Counted from the first letter of the stretch, positions 49,930 through 61,860 are shown. The stretch: 64,000 nt of DNA from Polytrichum commune (GCA_950295325.1 OX485806.1:4402001-4466000); one strand, 5' to 3'. The notes: generated by a model not told the origin, from the sequence alone. Program-made: numbers and translations.

Positions 49930-50110
49930 GTTGGATTGGATTGGAAGTTGTCTCATTCCCTTAGTGATTGTGAAGAATGCGAATTGTCAAGGTTTAGGAT
50001 CAAAGTTGAGATGCAAACATGATGAGAAACCAAAGAGAATATTTTTTGTAAAAGCCTCGTGACATGGGTAGCACTCAAATATAGGTGTCCAATTAGGGCG
50101 CAACCACGGT
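49930..50110. repeat. dispersed repeat (copies also at 51,395-51,485 and 57,480-57,600)
   Basis: Shared words are TTGGATTGG-AGTTGTCTCAT, then a GA-rich gap, TCAAAGTTGAGATGC, and further on AAATATAGGTGTCCAATTAG (also at 57,995-58,015 and 56,438). The 51.4 kb copy is inverted. Family not identified. Confidence 0.55.
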
Positions 50111-51074
50111 CAAGTACACAACTCCAGTACCTTGCACACGCTTAAGTGAAAGTGATTCAAATCTATGTACTAACTTTGAATTTTGTGAAGGAAAAAATCA
50201 TAGACATTTGGAAAACATACTGATCTACAAAGCCAAGCAATTTATGTTGACAATATTCTTCTTCTAGAAAAGTCTATATATTTTAGAAGACGGTGCAAGT
50301 AGCGTGCAAGCATGTATATTGAACAAGTAATTGTTTAGATTTTGTTTTAAATATGATAAAATTACATCAAATTGATGTTTTTTCTACATAATTTTGTAAT
50401 GGTCCTCAAGGTTATAATGAATGCAAGGAATATTTTTAAAAATCCAACTTCAAAAATTTTAAGGTCATGAAATCTACGTCCAAAACCAAATTTAGCCATT
50501 ACCTTTTCAACAATACTTTAATGATAAATTTTGAAGATCTCATCTTGATATTCTATATTTAAGCACCTAACACAACAATAGAGGATGCCATGGAAAAAAT
50601 ATTCATTTAAAAGAACATTTTGCTACTACTTTTAGGCGTTTGACCAAAAATTTATGGTTTTAGTATACCAGAGCACTTTTTCCATACACTTGACCATGCT
50701 TGCTCCCATTATAAAAAAACGACCTCATTATGAGCACACAAAGTCCACACAGCTCATAAGGTTGATACTTGATAAAGTATGCAAGCCTTGATCAAACATT
50801 AATCTTATGCAGACACCTATAGTTTAGGGTATATGGCAAGACTTGTAGTTAAGAATGGACATGTAGTTAAAAACATACGAGATTGGACTATATGTTCAAA
50901 ATAAATATCAAAATAAAATCCATTCTAAGTTACACACAACCATAGCACTACTCAACAACAAGATGTTGCACCCCTAGTGTAATGAATTTGCAATAATTAT
51001 TCCCCACTTAAGGTGGGCCACTCTTGCAAAATGAATAATTTCACCATGAGTATTGTTCACTTTGCAAGGGTGAA

Positions 51075-53080
51075 CAAACAGACGGGCCTCCAAAATGATT
51101 TGTCGCCAAAATTGTTTCCCATGTAGTTCTAAATAATTGCATGCCTACTAGCTAACCAACTACCTGGCCCCCAACATCAACAGTGCATGTCAACGCTAAG
51201 GTGAACAAAACACGGTTGGCTTGACTCGCGCTTCTTTGCCAACACATCTTGTAGCCTTCCCTGGATTTAATTTTTCTAATTTTTAAAACTTGGTTAGTAG
51301 AATCTATAATGTTTTGATTGAGAGGGTTTACATGACAACTTAAAGAAAGAGAAAAAAGAATATTCACTTTGACCTCTTATAACTTTCACATTTATATTTT
51401 GATTCTGAAACTTGGAACAACAATCTTCATGATTCGTAATCGCTAACGGAATGAGACAATCCTCGATCCAATCCAATGGTGGTAATCGTTTGTGGAGTTA
51501 AAAGTCTCATGGGTGGGTGGGGGGGGGGGGACCCAAAGGGCAAAGGGCAAATGTGCTAGGTGGGTCGGACTTGACCGGGGACCATTGAAAGAGAAACTTG
51601 ATAAGTTAGTTAGATACTCAATCCGGGAGCTGACCCGGCCTGGTCCAAAGGAGCGAGCTCGGGGTCTCAAAGAGTAAGAATGCCGCCGTTGTTGAAAAAG
51701 GCTAACTTCTTAGGACCCCTACTCTCACTCTCTCCCTCGGGTCCGTGCCATGTCATCGACATGCGGACGACGGCATCTCCCGAGATGCCAAGTGGCATCG
51801 TTGACTGTCTTGGCCTTTGTGACGTCTAGGTGAACTTATTAGTATCCGTCGTGAATGGAGAGGCTACCTTATAGTAAAACCAAATTTCCCCTATAAGATA
51901 CGCGGGTGTTATTCGGTGTGTTTTTCATGTTTTCCAATTCTAATGATCAAATTTCATACAATGAAACTTGTGTTGCAATAGCAAATCTGCAACGAAGCAT
52001 CAACAAAAACCCGACTTGAATTCTGATCTCGTCTTATTTGATTATGACCATTGGGAAATACGTGGTTGTTGATTCTTTCATTGAATGACTAATGTTCTCC
52101 CGGTTGTGTTCATTACTGAGTGTGGAGTTGTTGATAGAATTCGAAGATGTAGTGTAATCTCTTTTAAGCATATGTTTTTACGGTGTCTGGTCTTTGACCC
52201 TCACCTAACAAGAAGGGCGAATCATGGAAGGGAAGGGTGAAAATGTTGATATTAGTGTAGGGTGTGGGGGGTTGGTATTCAAGGATTTAACCCCTATAAC
52301 AAGATCAAGGAACCCGGATTAGTTTGGTAAGCTTAATTAAGATGAATCAACAACCAACCTACAGGGGGCAATTTTTCATTACTACCCCTTCAGTAGGTGT
52401 TAGAAAACCAAACTGCCTTTTGTAGGTTGAGGGTTGAGTCACTCCAATTGGATCATGCCAATTTAATTCAGGGTATCTTCTACCTTTTTTAAGTTGAATA
52501 TGCTACACATATGAGATGGCTATATAATAATGCATTGCATAAGTATGGACGGGACAACAACCCCATGGTCAATGTTGGGTAAGGAAATATAAGAGATTGG
52601 TGTCAGACACTACTCATGGTTTGATCTTTGCCCCAAGCACACTAATTATGCTAAAGAAAGTGTGGGCTTATGTATAGTGCGACTTACTCTTGGCAATCCT
52701 ATCGTGTGGTCTATTTTATACACCATCACACAAGAAAATAATGTGAGACCCCAATTACACTCGAATTTTCAACCCTATGGTCTCATTCTTTCACCTTTGA
52801 TTGTGGGAAAGATATAAAACGCATGCTATTGAGAATACGAATCCATAAAATCTAAATCTCGCTTCTTGCGTCCAAGAATCGAGGACAAAAACATCAAAAA
52901 TAGCATGAAAAGTGCTTTGTTTTGAATGGCGATTGCGTCCGAATGCCGAATCTAGCCAATGAGAGAATCAAAACATGAAACTATTGCTACATATTCCTGG
53001 GCCTACTACGAATTCATGCCTACGGCCAACTAATGTCACAAAGCCCTATGCTCATAAATATTCCCGAAACAAAGAAACTA
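51075..53080. other. intergenic, no gene recognised
   Basis: Includes an inverted copy of the TTGGATTGG-AGTTGTCTCAT repeat (51,395-51,485) and a 12-nt G run (51,519-51,530). A GC-richer patch at 51,500-51,840 has no recognisable coding content. Confidence 0.5.
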
Positions 53081-53084
53081 TGCT

Positions 53085-54045
53085 GATACATGCAACAGTG
53101 TCCAGGAGATTTTGGGGCATAACCAATTTGAAATCCTAGTGTTTCCAAGTCCAACCGATTACATGTTGACGTCTTTCAGTTTTCCTATATTAATTAAAGG
53201 GTGTATTCTCCAAATTCTAAAATGATCGGCAATTATCCTGAACTCTTGAACTTCAACCGGTTATTTCTCATACTCATCTAGTCGGTTCATGTACATCTAC
53301 GCTAAATATGATATTTAGTGTCATATGGTGTTTTATGTCACCATGGTGACTTTTCGGATGACACTTCTTATGAATAAGTGAACAAATATTGTCATGGATG
53401 ATTGAAATTTGGATGAACACTCACTTGGTAAGTGACAGTACTTGCAACAATGTAAAGTTATGATCCCCCAAAAAACGTCCAAGGAATGACAAATAATGTT
53501 GGGTTAACATTGAGTGTTGGTGACACTATACTGCAGTTTACAATTAGTATTGAACAAGATAATTAGTAATTGGTGACACTAAATATCATATTGTAACCGT
53601 TGATTCTCCGCATTCATTGACAAGAAAAACATTAGTCCCCCCCCCAAAAAAAAACCAAACCTCTGATTTTATTTTGCTCCAAATTTTGAGCATGAATTCA
53701 TGCCTATTTATAGGTAAGTTACACAAGCTAACAAGTTCCACAGTGCCACTGACTCTCTTCAGTTTGATGATTGCATAATAATATAATTTGTATTTCAAAA
53801 CAAACTCTCATAAGAGCATCCCAACCAATGACAGGAGAGAACCTACCGGTAATTACAGATGAACCGGTTAAGTTCGAGAAATAACCGGTTCAAAGTCAAA
53901 ACTTCAGGATTTACCAATCCATTCAGAGGAGTTTAAAGAATATTCCCTAATTTAGCAAAGAAGAACCAAATGATGTCAACATGTAAACCGGTTGGTCTTG
54001 GAAGCACTAGCTAGGACCTCAACCAATTGAGCCCAAAAAAAATTC
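53085..54045. repeat. long inverted repeat, ~200-bp arms, loop occupied by a MITE
   Basis: The left arm (53,085-53,285) read as reverse complement matches the right arm (53,835-54,045): both contain AGAAATAACCGGTT, a TTCAGGAT block, GTCAACATGTAA-CGGTTGG and CTTGGAA-CACTAG, in the same order. A third copy lies at 60,345-60,560 in the right-arm orientation. The loop holds the MITE at 53,297-53,595. Confidence 0.75.
53297..53595. mobile_element. MITE of the CTACACTAAATATGATATTTAGTG TIR family, copy at 53 kb
   Basis: The left end is CTACGCTAAATATGATATTT then AGTGTCA; the right end is TGGTGACACTAAATATCATA. The interior matches the element at 1,625-2,350. The ends match the TIRs of the MITE at 62,235-62,477, whose interior differs. 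Confidence 0.75.
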
Positions 54046-54814
54046 CGGATGTTGATTCCAACTCATGAAGCCACAAATGTGCCTCAAATATTGGCTATTG
54101 GGACCTTTTTAAGGCAAGTTCACATGCTCCATCCGTTCTCAAAGCCACATATAACTTGGATTTAGATTGTCCACTAATCATGTTACAGAGGGTGCTCTCT
54201 CTATCTCTCTCTCTTTCATAAATGCTTCAACTTTATGTATTTGAAGAGTTGAAGGGCTCTTGAGAGAGAGCCATCTAAAATATATTCCCTGAGCAATAAG
54301 AATTGAGATATATGTGGCCTTTGGGAAAGGACGGAGCATGGGACCTTGTTTTAAAAGGTCTAGAACTGATGGCAAAGACCCATTTATGGTGCCATGAGCA
54401 GGGATGCTCTAAGTCTTCAAGAGGTTCAGTGCCCAACAAGTACCTAACTTGCTCCTTTCTACACTATTATATGTAATGAGGTTTCCCTATGCTATTTTAT
54501 CAACATCCCACAATATTTTAAACATCTACCCCCATAGTAACAACATACATACAAAAATTTATTGTGGTTGCTATAAATTTATGTTATGTAGTTTTTGTAC
54601 TCCAAGATTTATATTATTTTTTAAATAAGTAAACACACACACACACACACCCAAAAAAAAAAAAAAAAAAAAAAAAAAAACCAAAAACACAACCACCTCA
54701 TAAGAACCAGTGCAACCCAAGGGGAAATCAAGAAATAATGCCCATTTGGGGTTTAACCTTCCAAGTGACAACTAAGTTGTTACAAGTCACAATAAGACCT
54801 TTGACCCCCCCCCC
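54046..54814. other. intergenic, with AC and poly(A) runs
   Basis: An (AC)n run at about 54,633-54,650 is followed by a poly(A) run of about 28 nt (54,653-54,680). The poly(A) could be a retroposon tail, but no retroposon body is identified. No gene recognised. Confidence 0.5.
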
Positions 54815-55170
54815 CTAGGGCGAATCAAAATCGTTATGAACATCTTGGTAAGCAACATATGAGGTCTTTTCCAAATCCATGAGAGTCCACTGCCACTCAA
54901 TCCTACCATAATCTTGCAAGGCATCCCAAATGACTTGATATGATTCCTCAATGGAGCATTGCAGCTCATTAAACATCAAATCATTCCGTTGGCGCCAAAT
55001 AATGCATGGAAGACCACTCCTCAAAAAAAACTAGAAGCGGTTGGCTCCAAGATAATTTTCATGGGTAAAGAGACATCCTATTTGCAAAGGCAACCTAATT
55101 GCACATACCAGTATACATTAATTTTAGCAACAACCTCTTGTTGATCAAGACTTGCATGCATGTGATTCAT
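54815..55170 (-). pseudogene. LINE-type zf-RVT C-terminal fragment, frameshifted
   Basis: Minus-strand reading gives LPCIIWRQRNDLMFNELQ followed by EESYQVIWDALQDYGRIEW and HNDFDSP. The IIWRQRNDLMFN segment resembles the W-x-x-RN conserved block at the C-terminus of plant LINE reverse transcriptases. Upstream, YWYVQLGCLCK and DVSLPMKIILEPTAS occur in another frame with stops. It is a dead fragment. An 11-nt C run (54,805-54,815) abuts its end. Confidence 0.5.
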
Positions 55171-58074
55171 GTGCTTAGAAATTGTTGGATAGGGCCATGG
55201 ATGCAACCCCAACAAAGAAATATAGTATAGCATTATCCCCATACTGTTACTAGGATTGGATTGGATCGGTTCATTGTGTTTCCACCGTATACGTACAATC
55301 GTGTCCTAGTTTGCACCGTTTTCAATATGTGCTATTGGCACATTTTGTACCACTTCAAGTGCTACGGATTTGTGGTGTCTACGTAAACTCATTTACTGTG
55401 GAGGTGAAAACGTCCTGAATTATGCTAGAACATGTACATCAACTATTTAAAGATGTGTTGACTTCATAATAGTATTAGAGGCCTCGAATTAGTATGATGA
55501 AAGATAGTTCAAATGAGATGACAATTGACTTTCTAGGGGACTTGTTTTAACAAGAGCCCCTTCATCCACGATGGATAAGTTTAAATAGACGCCACGAAAC
55601 CCCGTCCCATTTTGACCCTACAAATCAACGTGTATATGTCCAACAATCCTACATTTATATGAGGGTTTATATAGATAAAAACTAAGGGTTGTTCAAACCC
55701 AAGATTTATATGCACCTTGGATTACATATCAAGGGACACAAGTCTAACTTGGTCATGTATCTTGATCATGCATCTAAATATTAAGTGGTATGTGGTTCGG
55801 TATGGATATGAAAATGAATGCCAAAAAGACATGTGTTTAAAACATATTGAATTGCTTGCTAGAATATTGTTATCTATTCTAGATTCAATAGCAACAAGAT
55901 TGGAGAAACAAGTATGAACATTTAAGAAGCAAGAAAACTTCACTTTGCTAACAAGTAAGATGATCACAAAAACTTTGAAAATCATGATGGAAATGGCAAC
56001 AACCTCAATGTGGATTTGCTACTAATCTCGTACTAAGCGAGCGTCTAATGTCCTAGGAAAGCTAGGCTACTCGGAATATATGCATGTTTTAAGTCCACTT
56101 ACCTTGACATGGGACGGTGGGATTGCGTAAAAACAAATAACACATGCGTTATTTGGATATTTTTCTCTATGAAACATGCAGTTAGTGCGGGATGATTAGC
56201 GAATCGAAATCATGCCCGTAGGTGTTTCCCTCGTAATTTATGGAGCTCATATGAATATATTATTTCATTATCAAAGTGAAGATTCATTTGCTCATTAAGT
56301 GGTCGTATAGGTCCTCCTAATCTTGTTGTCTATTGAACCTAGAATGGTTAGCATACATTGAGCATGTGGTCCATTCTATTTTTAAATACATGTCTATTTG
56401 ATGCATGTTCTTAGTTTCATACGTAACCATATACTACTCAAATATAGGTGTCCAAATTATTGTGGTGTTCAATTTAGGCATGTCTACCTTACATCTCCAA
56501 AATAGATAAACTAAGGTAAAAAAGAAAGAAGAGGGAAAACAGTGAATGACCACAACTGGTGCACTAAATAGGAATAGAATGATTCTTGTGTGGACCCAAA
56601 ATGGCTAATTGTACAAGTGATGGCCCATAAAGAGATGTAGCGATAGGTCATAGTGCACACGTTTCACACCACTTGGGGTCACTTTTGGGGTGCCTTTGAG
56701 TTAAAAAAATTGTATGCATTATTCAGATGCAAAGTAAGATATTTTGATACTCAAATTAGGGAGAATTTATTACACAAGAATGGGAGTTGACTTACTTACC
56801 TCTTTGAGCAACTATAACTGATCATTTACATCGAATAAAATTACAAATCAACTTGCGTTCCTCGTCATTTCCTCTACTCCATCCTTTGAAAAATATTGCA
56901 CGAATTTCAAGCCACTCTCTCTTTCTGGGTGTATCAGATTATTTTCACTGTTTTCTGTTTTTCCTACCACGTGTAAGGACAAACTACACGTGCTCACAAG
57001 AAGAACATCTTTTTGAATCATTCTTTTTTGGGGTTGCAGATATTTGGCATCTGAAGCTTTCCACCGTGTACGATTTGAGCCCAAGGTTTAAGTACGTTAC
57101 AGGTTTATTATATGCCTCAAAAGGCTCACAAGACCTTGACCTCTGACGACTCGAAGGTCAGCCACACTAATTAAGTTAACCCCCCCCCCCCGGGTATAGT
57201 TCGTTTTCGAAACCCCAATGTGCACTTGATTTATTGATGGAGTCAAAGAGTCTACCAACCCACCGAGGCTTTTCTTTTTTACATTTTTATCTCATGTGTG
57301 ATTGTCCATTGCATCGGACGATGATGGGCCATCTTTAATCAACCACTAAACTCCTCCTTTTTAGCTCATGAATGAAGCATGGCACAAGTTGGTTGCTAGG
57401 CTCCTCCAAAGTGATGAGCTTAAGGTGTGTGTGGCTTTGTTGCGGACACTTTTAACTCTACATACAATTTTGGGGTGTTGGCTTGGATTGGGAGTTGTCT
57501 CATAGATTAGTATGTAATTGGGAATCATGAAGATTGTCATTTTGAGATTTATAGTCAAAGTTGAGATGCGAAACCGATGAAAGGTGCAAGTGAGGATTAC
57601 GTTTTGTCTTTGAGTGATTAGTTACGTCCTTGTAATTGGAGCGTTCATTGTTGAACCTAGAATGATTAACATATTTTCATCTTTGGTATATTAACGTACG
57701 TAAAACCTTTGCAAACCATTGCACATGAATAGTGTCGATTGAGTTATGATTCACACAGATCGTGCCTTGCTTCCATATGGACCCTAGAACTTGTCTCGGG
57801 CCTTGGTTCGAAATTTTCATGTTCTGACCGAATATGTATGGTGTCAAGAACAAGGTCCCATCGATTTGAGAATTGCCTTCTTCATGTACCGAGCCCCTCC
57901 AAACATATTCATTTGACCGTAGAATGTTATGAATCTCATCGTAGCATGTGTCTTTTTGGTGTTTGTTCATAACAACAAGCATTGCCATGTTGCAATCACA
58001 TATAGGTGTCCAATTAGAAAGAGTGACCGGATTAAGACCCTCGTGCCTTGATAAGACTCAAAGCCAATGACTCT
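55171..58074. other. intergenic, no gene recognised
   Basis: Contains a 12-nt C run (57,180-57,191), a copy of the dispersed repeat at 57,480-57,600 and a stand-alone open frame described separately. Nothing else supported. Confidence 0.5.
57677..57988 (-). pseudogene. unrecognised 103-codon open frame with protein-like composition
   Basis: I do not recognise the family. The minus-strand frame runs without stops and has a balanced composition, with stretches such as KDTCYDEIHNILRSNEYVW, GTLFLTPYIFGQ, GPRQVLGSIWKQGTICVNH and IDTIHVQWFAKVLR. It sits among repeats, has no visible splice partner and is probably a fragment of a transposon-encoded protein or a retroposed gene. Confidence 0.35.
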
Positions 58075-58497
58075 CCATAAAAAAATAAAACTCAAGCCAT
58101 GGCTAGACACCCACTTCCTTGAGTTGGGCACATGTTGTAATATAATTGACCATGTTTCCACCTTGGGTAATGTTGGTGGAGGCCCAACTCAAAGAGGGAC
58201 GAAGGAATTATCGTATACACCATGAGCATACCTCTCATCCATGCATGCAACATAAAAAAAACGTTACCCCCTATAGGCTTGTTGCCAATTCATCTGAGAT
58301 AATCTCGAGTAGACTAATTAAAGTTCTTCAAAGACAATTCCGGTGTCATATCAAGTAAAGAAAGTAACCTCCTAAGTGCATACTAATTCATGGCTTTTGT
58401 GTGGGTAGGATGAGAGGTACAGTTGTATACAATAATCCCCCCTCTCCCTCAAAGAGGTGGGTGTCTAGCCGTGACCTTGAACTCATTATTATGAAGG
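58075..58497. repeat. inverted-repeat element, ~50-bp arms, 423 bp
   Basis: The left arm (58,075-58,123, containing GGCTAGACACCCACTTCCTT) is inverted at 58,448-58,497 (containing AGAGGTGGGTGTCTAGCCGT). About 70-75% of arm positions match. MITE-like; no open frame of note. Confidence 0.65.
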
Positions 58498-58787
58498 CAC
58501 CATTTAATTTCCTTGCCGTTTTAGTAAAATCCTCCAAACACACACATCACCAAGGTTCTTTTTTAAAGTGGTGTGTACCACTAGCATGGCACGACTCTAA
58601 TGCATCTCAAGTTTGTGTATTGTAATGCCCAATGGTTATCATCTTTGAAGCACTGGGTTCAGGAACTTCGAAGGCAGGCTACACTTTTCCATGTAAGTAA
58701 GTAAGAAAAAGAACTCCGGCCTTTTGCGGACCGGAATGAATAGAGCATTTGTTTGTAAAACATCTTTGGCCACGTCTTGAAGGACAA

Positions 58788-60250
58788 TGACGTTCGATGT
58801 AAAACTACTTCACCCTTTCCAAGGAGTAGACACTTCATTGGTGTCCGCTAACCAATAACTCTAACTAGCTATCCATAACCTTAGTTATTGGATGTTTTCC
58901 AAAAATAAAGTGCCCTTGAAAATAGAACCAAAAGAGTGTGTTTTTGGTAGTGAGTGGACACCATGTCATCTGCTCCCTATTAGTTGGGAGTGGTTGTTAA
59001 TTCCACATTATATGGTCCGAGTTCGATTCACGTGGAGCTCGTTCAGGTGGACGAGGGTGTAAAATGACACGGTGTTGCTGTGTGAACCCATTGAGTTAGT
59101 GGAGGCCCATCCATTGTGGACATGTGGAGATTGCAAGAGCAAAGCTTTTGTTGTGAGCTAGTTATAGTTGGACGAATCATTGTTGAGACTAGTTAGGTGA
59201 TATATACCAACCGTCTTCTATGACGTTAGATGTAAGACTACTTCACCCTATGTAGGGAGTAAACACTTCAGTGGTATCCGGTAACCAATAACGCTAACCA
59301 ACAATCCGTACCCTTAGTTGTCGGATGTTTCCCCAAAAATACAGTACCCTTAAAAATAAGACAAAAGAGTGTGTTTTTGGTAATGCGTGGACACCATGTC
59401 ATCTGCTCCCTATTAGGGCCACTTCACACACAAGACTGAAGGCCCGCGACCATTGCAATCTAAGAGCTCTCATTGGTCGATAGGGCAGAGACTGTCCAAG
59501 TTCATTTCACACATGAAGGTGAAGGCCTAAAGGCCCAAAGGAAACTTTATGGATGAAAATTCTACATGGAGTCCTACATGGCGGAGTATGGATAAGGTTT
59601 CAGGGTCTCCTAGAATTTTCGTCAGGCCCACCTCCAAGAGGTAGGCCTGACACAAATTCCGGGAGAGACCATGATTTTTTCTTTTTTTAATATTTTTTCC
59701 AACATGGTAGATTTCAAGACAAATCCCATAACAAATTCCAAGACAAACAAACACCACCAAGTAATTCTCTTAAACTAATAGAGTTTGAAACATATTTATA
59801 TGAAACCAAATCCTCCCCTCGTTTTCCACCAACAAAATATACAACGGTCCCGCAACATGGGCCATTCTCACTTCACACTATGCTTGAGGGCCCGTGACTA
59901 CATAAAACGGCTTTCCCAACACCCATGGTACGGGCTTTCGATAAGAGTCAAGGGCCCCCACCATTACAACGTCACGGCTCTTGGCTCATGTGTGAAGTGC
60001 CCCTTAGTTGGGAGTGGGTGTTCATTCCATATTATCTAGTCCCGAGTTCGATTCCCATGGAGCTCGTTTGGGTGAACGAGGGTGTAAAATGACGTGGTGT
60101 TGCTCTGCAAACCCATTGAGTTAGTGGAGGCCCATCATCATGGGCATGTGGAGATTGCAGGAGCAGAGCTTTTGTTGTGAGCTAGTTATAAGTTAGTTGG
60201 ACGAAGCGTTGTCGGGGCTCGTTAGGTGGTGTATACCAACCGCCTTCTAT
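58788..60250. repeat. tandem duplication, two ~430-bp units, second unit split by a PIF-like insertion
   Basis: Unit A runs from about 58,788 to 59,220 and unit B from about 59,221 to 60,250 (about 440 bp without the 588-bp insert). Shared blocks are ACTACTTCACCCT, AACCAATAAC, AGAGTGTGTTTTTGGTA, GTGGACACCATGTCATCTGC, CCGAGTTCGATTC, GAGTTAGTGGAGGCCCATC and TATACCAACCG. Each unit includes a tRNA-like stretch (GTGG-TGTTAATTCCA then GAGTTCGATTC), discussed in findings. Confidence 0.85.
59416..60003. mobile_element. PIF/Harbinger-like MITE, 588 bp, with TTA target site duplication
   Basis: It begins GGGCCACTTCACACACAAG; the reverse complement of its right end is GGGGCACTTCACACATGAGC. TTA flanks it on both sides (59,413-59,415 and 60,004-60,006). 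The unoccupied site is visible in the neighbouring tandem unit at 58,980-58,982 (CCCTATTAGTTGGG). It is related to the 349-bp element at 1,981-2,329. No transposase is encoded; the open frame at 59,527-59,760 is not recognised. Confidence 0.9.
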
Positions 60251-60344
60251 GCGAGTGCTATCATAAGTTACTCGATGGGCTATCTCACCCGAACCCACCT
60301 TTTTAATGATGTGGAGTTAACTTACACCACCTCATGAAGCACCT

Positions 60345-60560
60345 GTAACCAATGAACGGGGACAATGCACTGCTAGTTATAGATGAACCGGGTCGAGGTT
60401 CAAGACTTGAAGGAAAGTCACCCACCGTTTTGGAGGATTCATTGAAATATGCCTCAAATTAATAAAGGAAACCGAAAGATCGCAACATGTAACCGGTTGG
60501 ACTTGGAAACACTAGGATTTGGATTGGTTATGCTCGAAAATCTGTCTAGAGATTGCCTGT
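60345..60560 (+). repeat. third copy of the 53-54 kb inverted-repeat arm
   Basis: Shares AGATGAACCGG, CAACATGTAACCGGTTGG and ACTTGGAAACACTAGGATTT with the arms at 53,085-53,285 (inverted) and 53,835-54,045. Confidence 0.7.
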
Positions 60561-61737
60561 AACTTGTACCTACTACTGTTGGTGTAAACTCATCAAGTAC
60601 TAATCAATGTTGGTGTGGTATTGTCTTTTTCTTTAAGAATATTGTTAGGGTGTTTGTTTCATGAGGGTTCCGCATTTTTTGACACTGATAGGGCCATAAC
60701 ATTGCTATGCAGCTAGATGATGGTCTCTTTCCAAAGAGAGAAGTTGCAATTAAAAAAGAGATCTTATAAACTCTAATTGTTTGTTGAAAACTCGATAATA
60801 CATAGCTTGAGTGCTCCCCATAAACGGGGGATCCCGGAATGGAAGGAGAATAGTGCTTGCCCAATACATGTTCCCGTGGAGTGTAGCCAAGGAGTTGAGT
60901 GATGTTATGGCATGGCTAATTGACAATATGATTGTTTTCATTAGCATTCAAATTTATATACCGTGCAAGAGTTTTCATACCTAGGCAAAATTGTCCTAGT
61001 ATCGATGTGGTTTAGGGTGTGTTTACATCGGTGACTAGTGACCATGATGACCACCATTGTCTTAAATCTTTCATTGGTTGGGATATGAGTGGCTGCCCCA
61101 CTTTGGTTTACACAAGGTCACCAAAAATAAAAGCAAGTAGGGGTGAACATGTCTGGAAATGGATGAGAAAGTGACATGGGATCTTGCATGTCGAGAAATG
61201 GATAATGTTTGGTCAAGACATTCGGGTTTGAAGAGCCAAAGGACTCTTGCAAGAGCACCCAAAGAAGTAGTCTTAGTGGAAAATAAGGTGACCATGTCAA
61301 AATAAATAAATAAATAAATATATATATATTGGTAATCCCTATTTCCAAATATTTATATTTTAAATGACTTTCTTAATTTGACATATTTATTGAAAACACT
61401 ATGTCCCATTACCAAGGCTATTAAGCAGTGATGTGGATATCTCTTGGTCACATTGGTCTTTGGACTGCCAACCATGACCACGGGAAATCCTATATCAAAT
61501 TTTTCTCATGGCCTTTGGTCATGTGTGTACAATGAATCTAATTGGAATGGAATTGCCTCAAATAATAACTCGAGTAGACAAGGACTCTTTCACCTTGATG
61601 TCCCACCAAATAACAATATTTGTTTGGTATTACAATATTTGGTTGATACCCACCATGAGGTTCTTTAATGCCATTGTTGAAGTTGATTGTTGATACCATG
61701 TATTCACAACATTGGTAATAAGCTCTTCTTTTGCATG
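60561..61737. other. intergenic, no gene recognised
   Basis: Contains an (AAAT)n/(TA)n run at about 61,302-61,330. No supported gene. Confidence 0.55.
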
Positions 61738-61860
61738 CCTCTACTCCGACAAAAAGGAATGGCGGTACCCTCAATATACTATGCCATGTGTCATAAATAC
61801 AATGGGCGATGGCCACTTGAATCCTAACTTCTGGCAATAGTAAAGATGAAGTAGAGTGGC
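61738..61860. mobile_element. short TIR element (CTGTAGAGG family), degraded copy 3
   Basis: Matches the 36,263 copy through CCTCTACTCCGACAAAA, CATGTGTC, ACTTGAATCC and TAGTAAAGATGAA-TAGAG. The CACGTG core of the BADC-flanking copies reads CATGTG here. Confidence 0.6.

Larger units (their letters stand above)
48859..51074. mobile_element. putative 2.2 kb DNA element with 24-bp terminal inverted repeats
   Basis: The left end TTCACCCTTGCAGAGTGAACAATG (48,859-48,882) and the reverse complement of the right end (51,051-51,074) agree at 22 of 24 positions. The TIR itself contains a near-palindrome. No clear target-site duplication is visible. An open minus-strand frame of 118 codons at 49,266-49,622 lies inside but resembles no transposase I know. 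A smaller TIR element is nested at 49,629-49,906. Confidence 0.45.

Noticed and set aside
54571..54771. Open minus frame with a long phenylalanine run
   Set aside because: It is simply the translation of the poly(A) and (AC)n run on the opposite strand.
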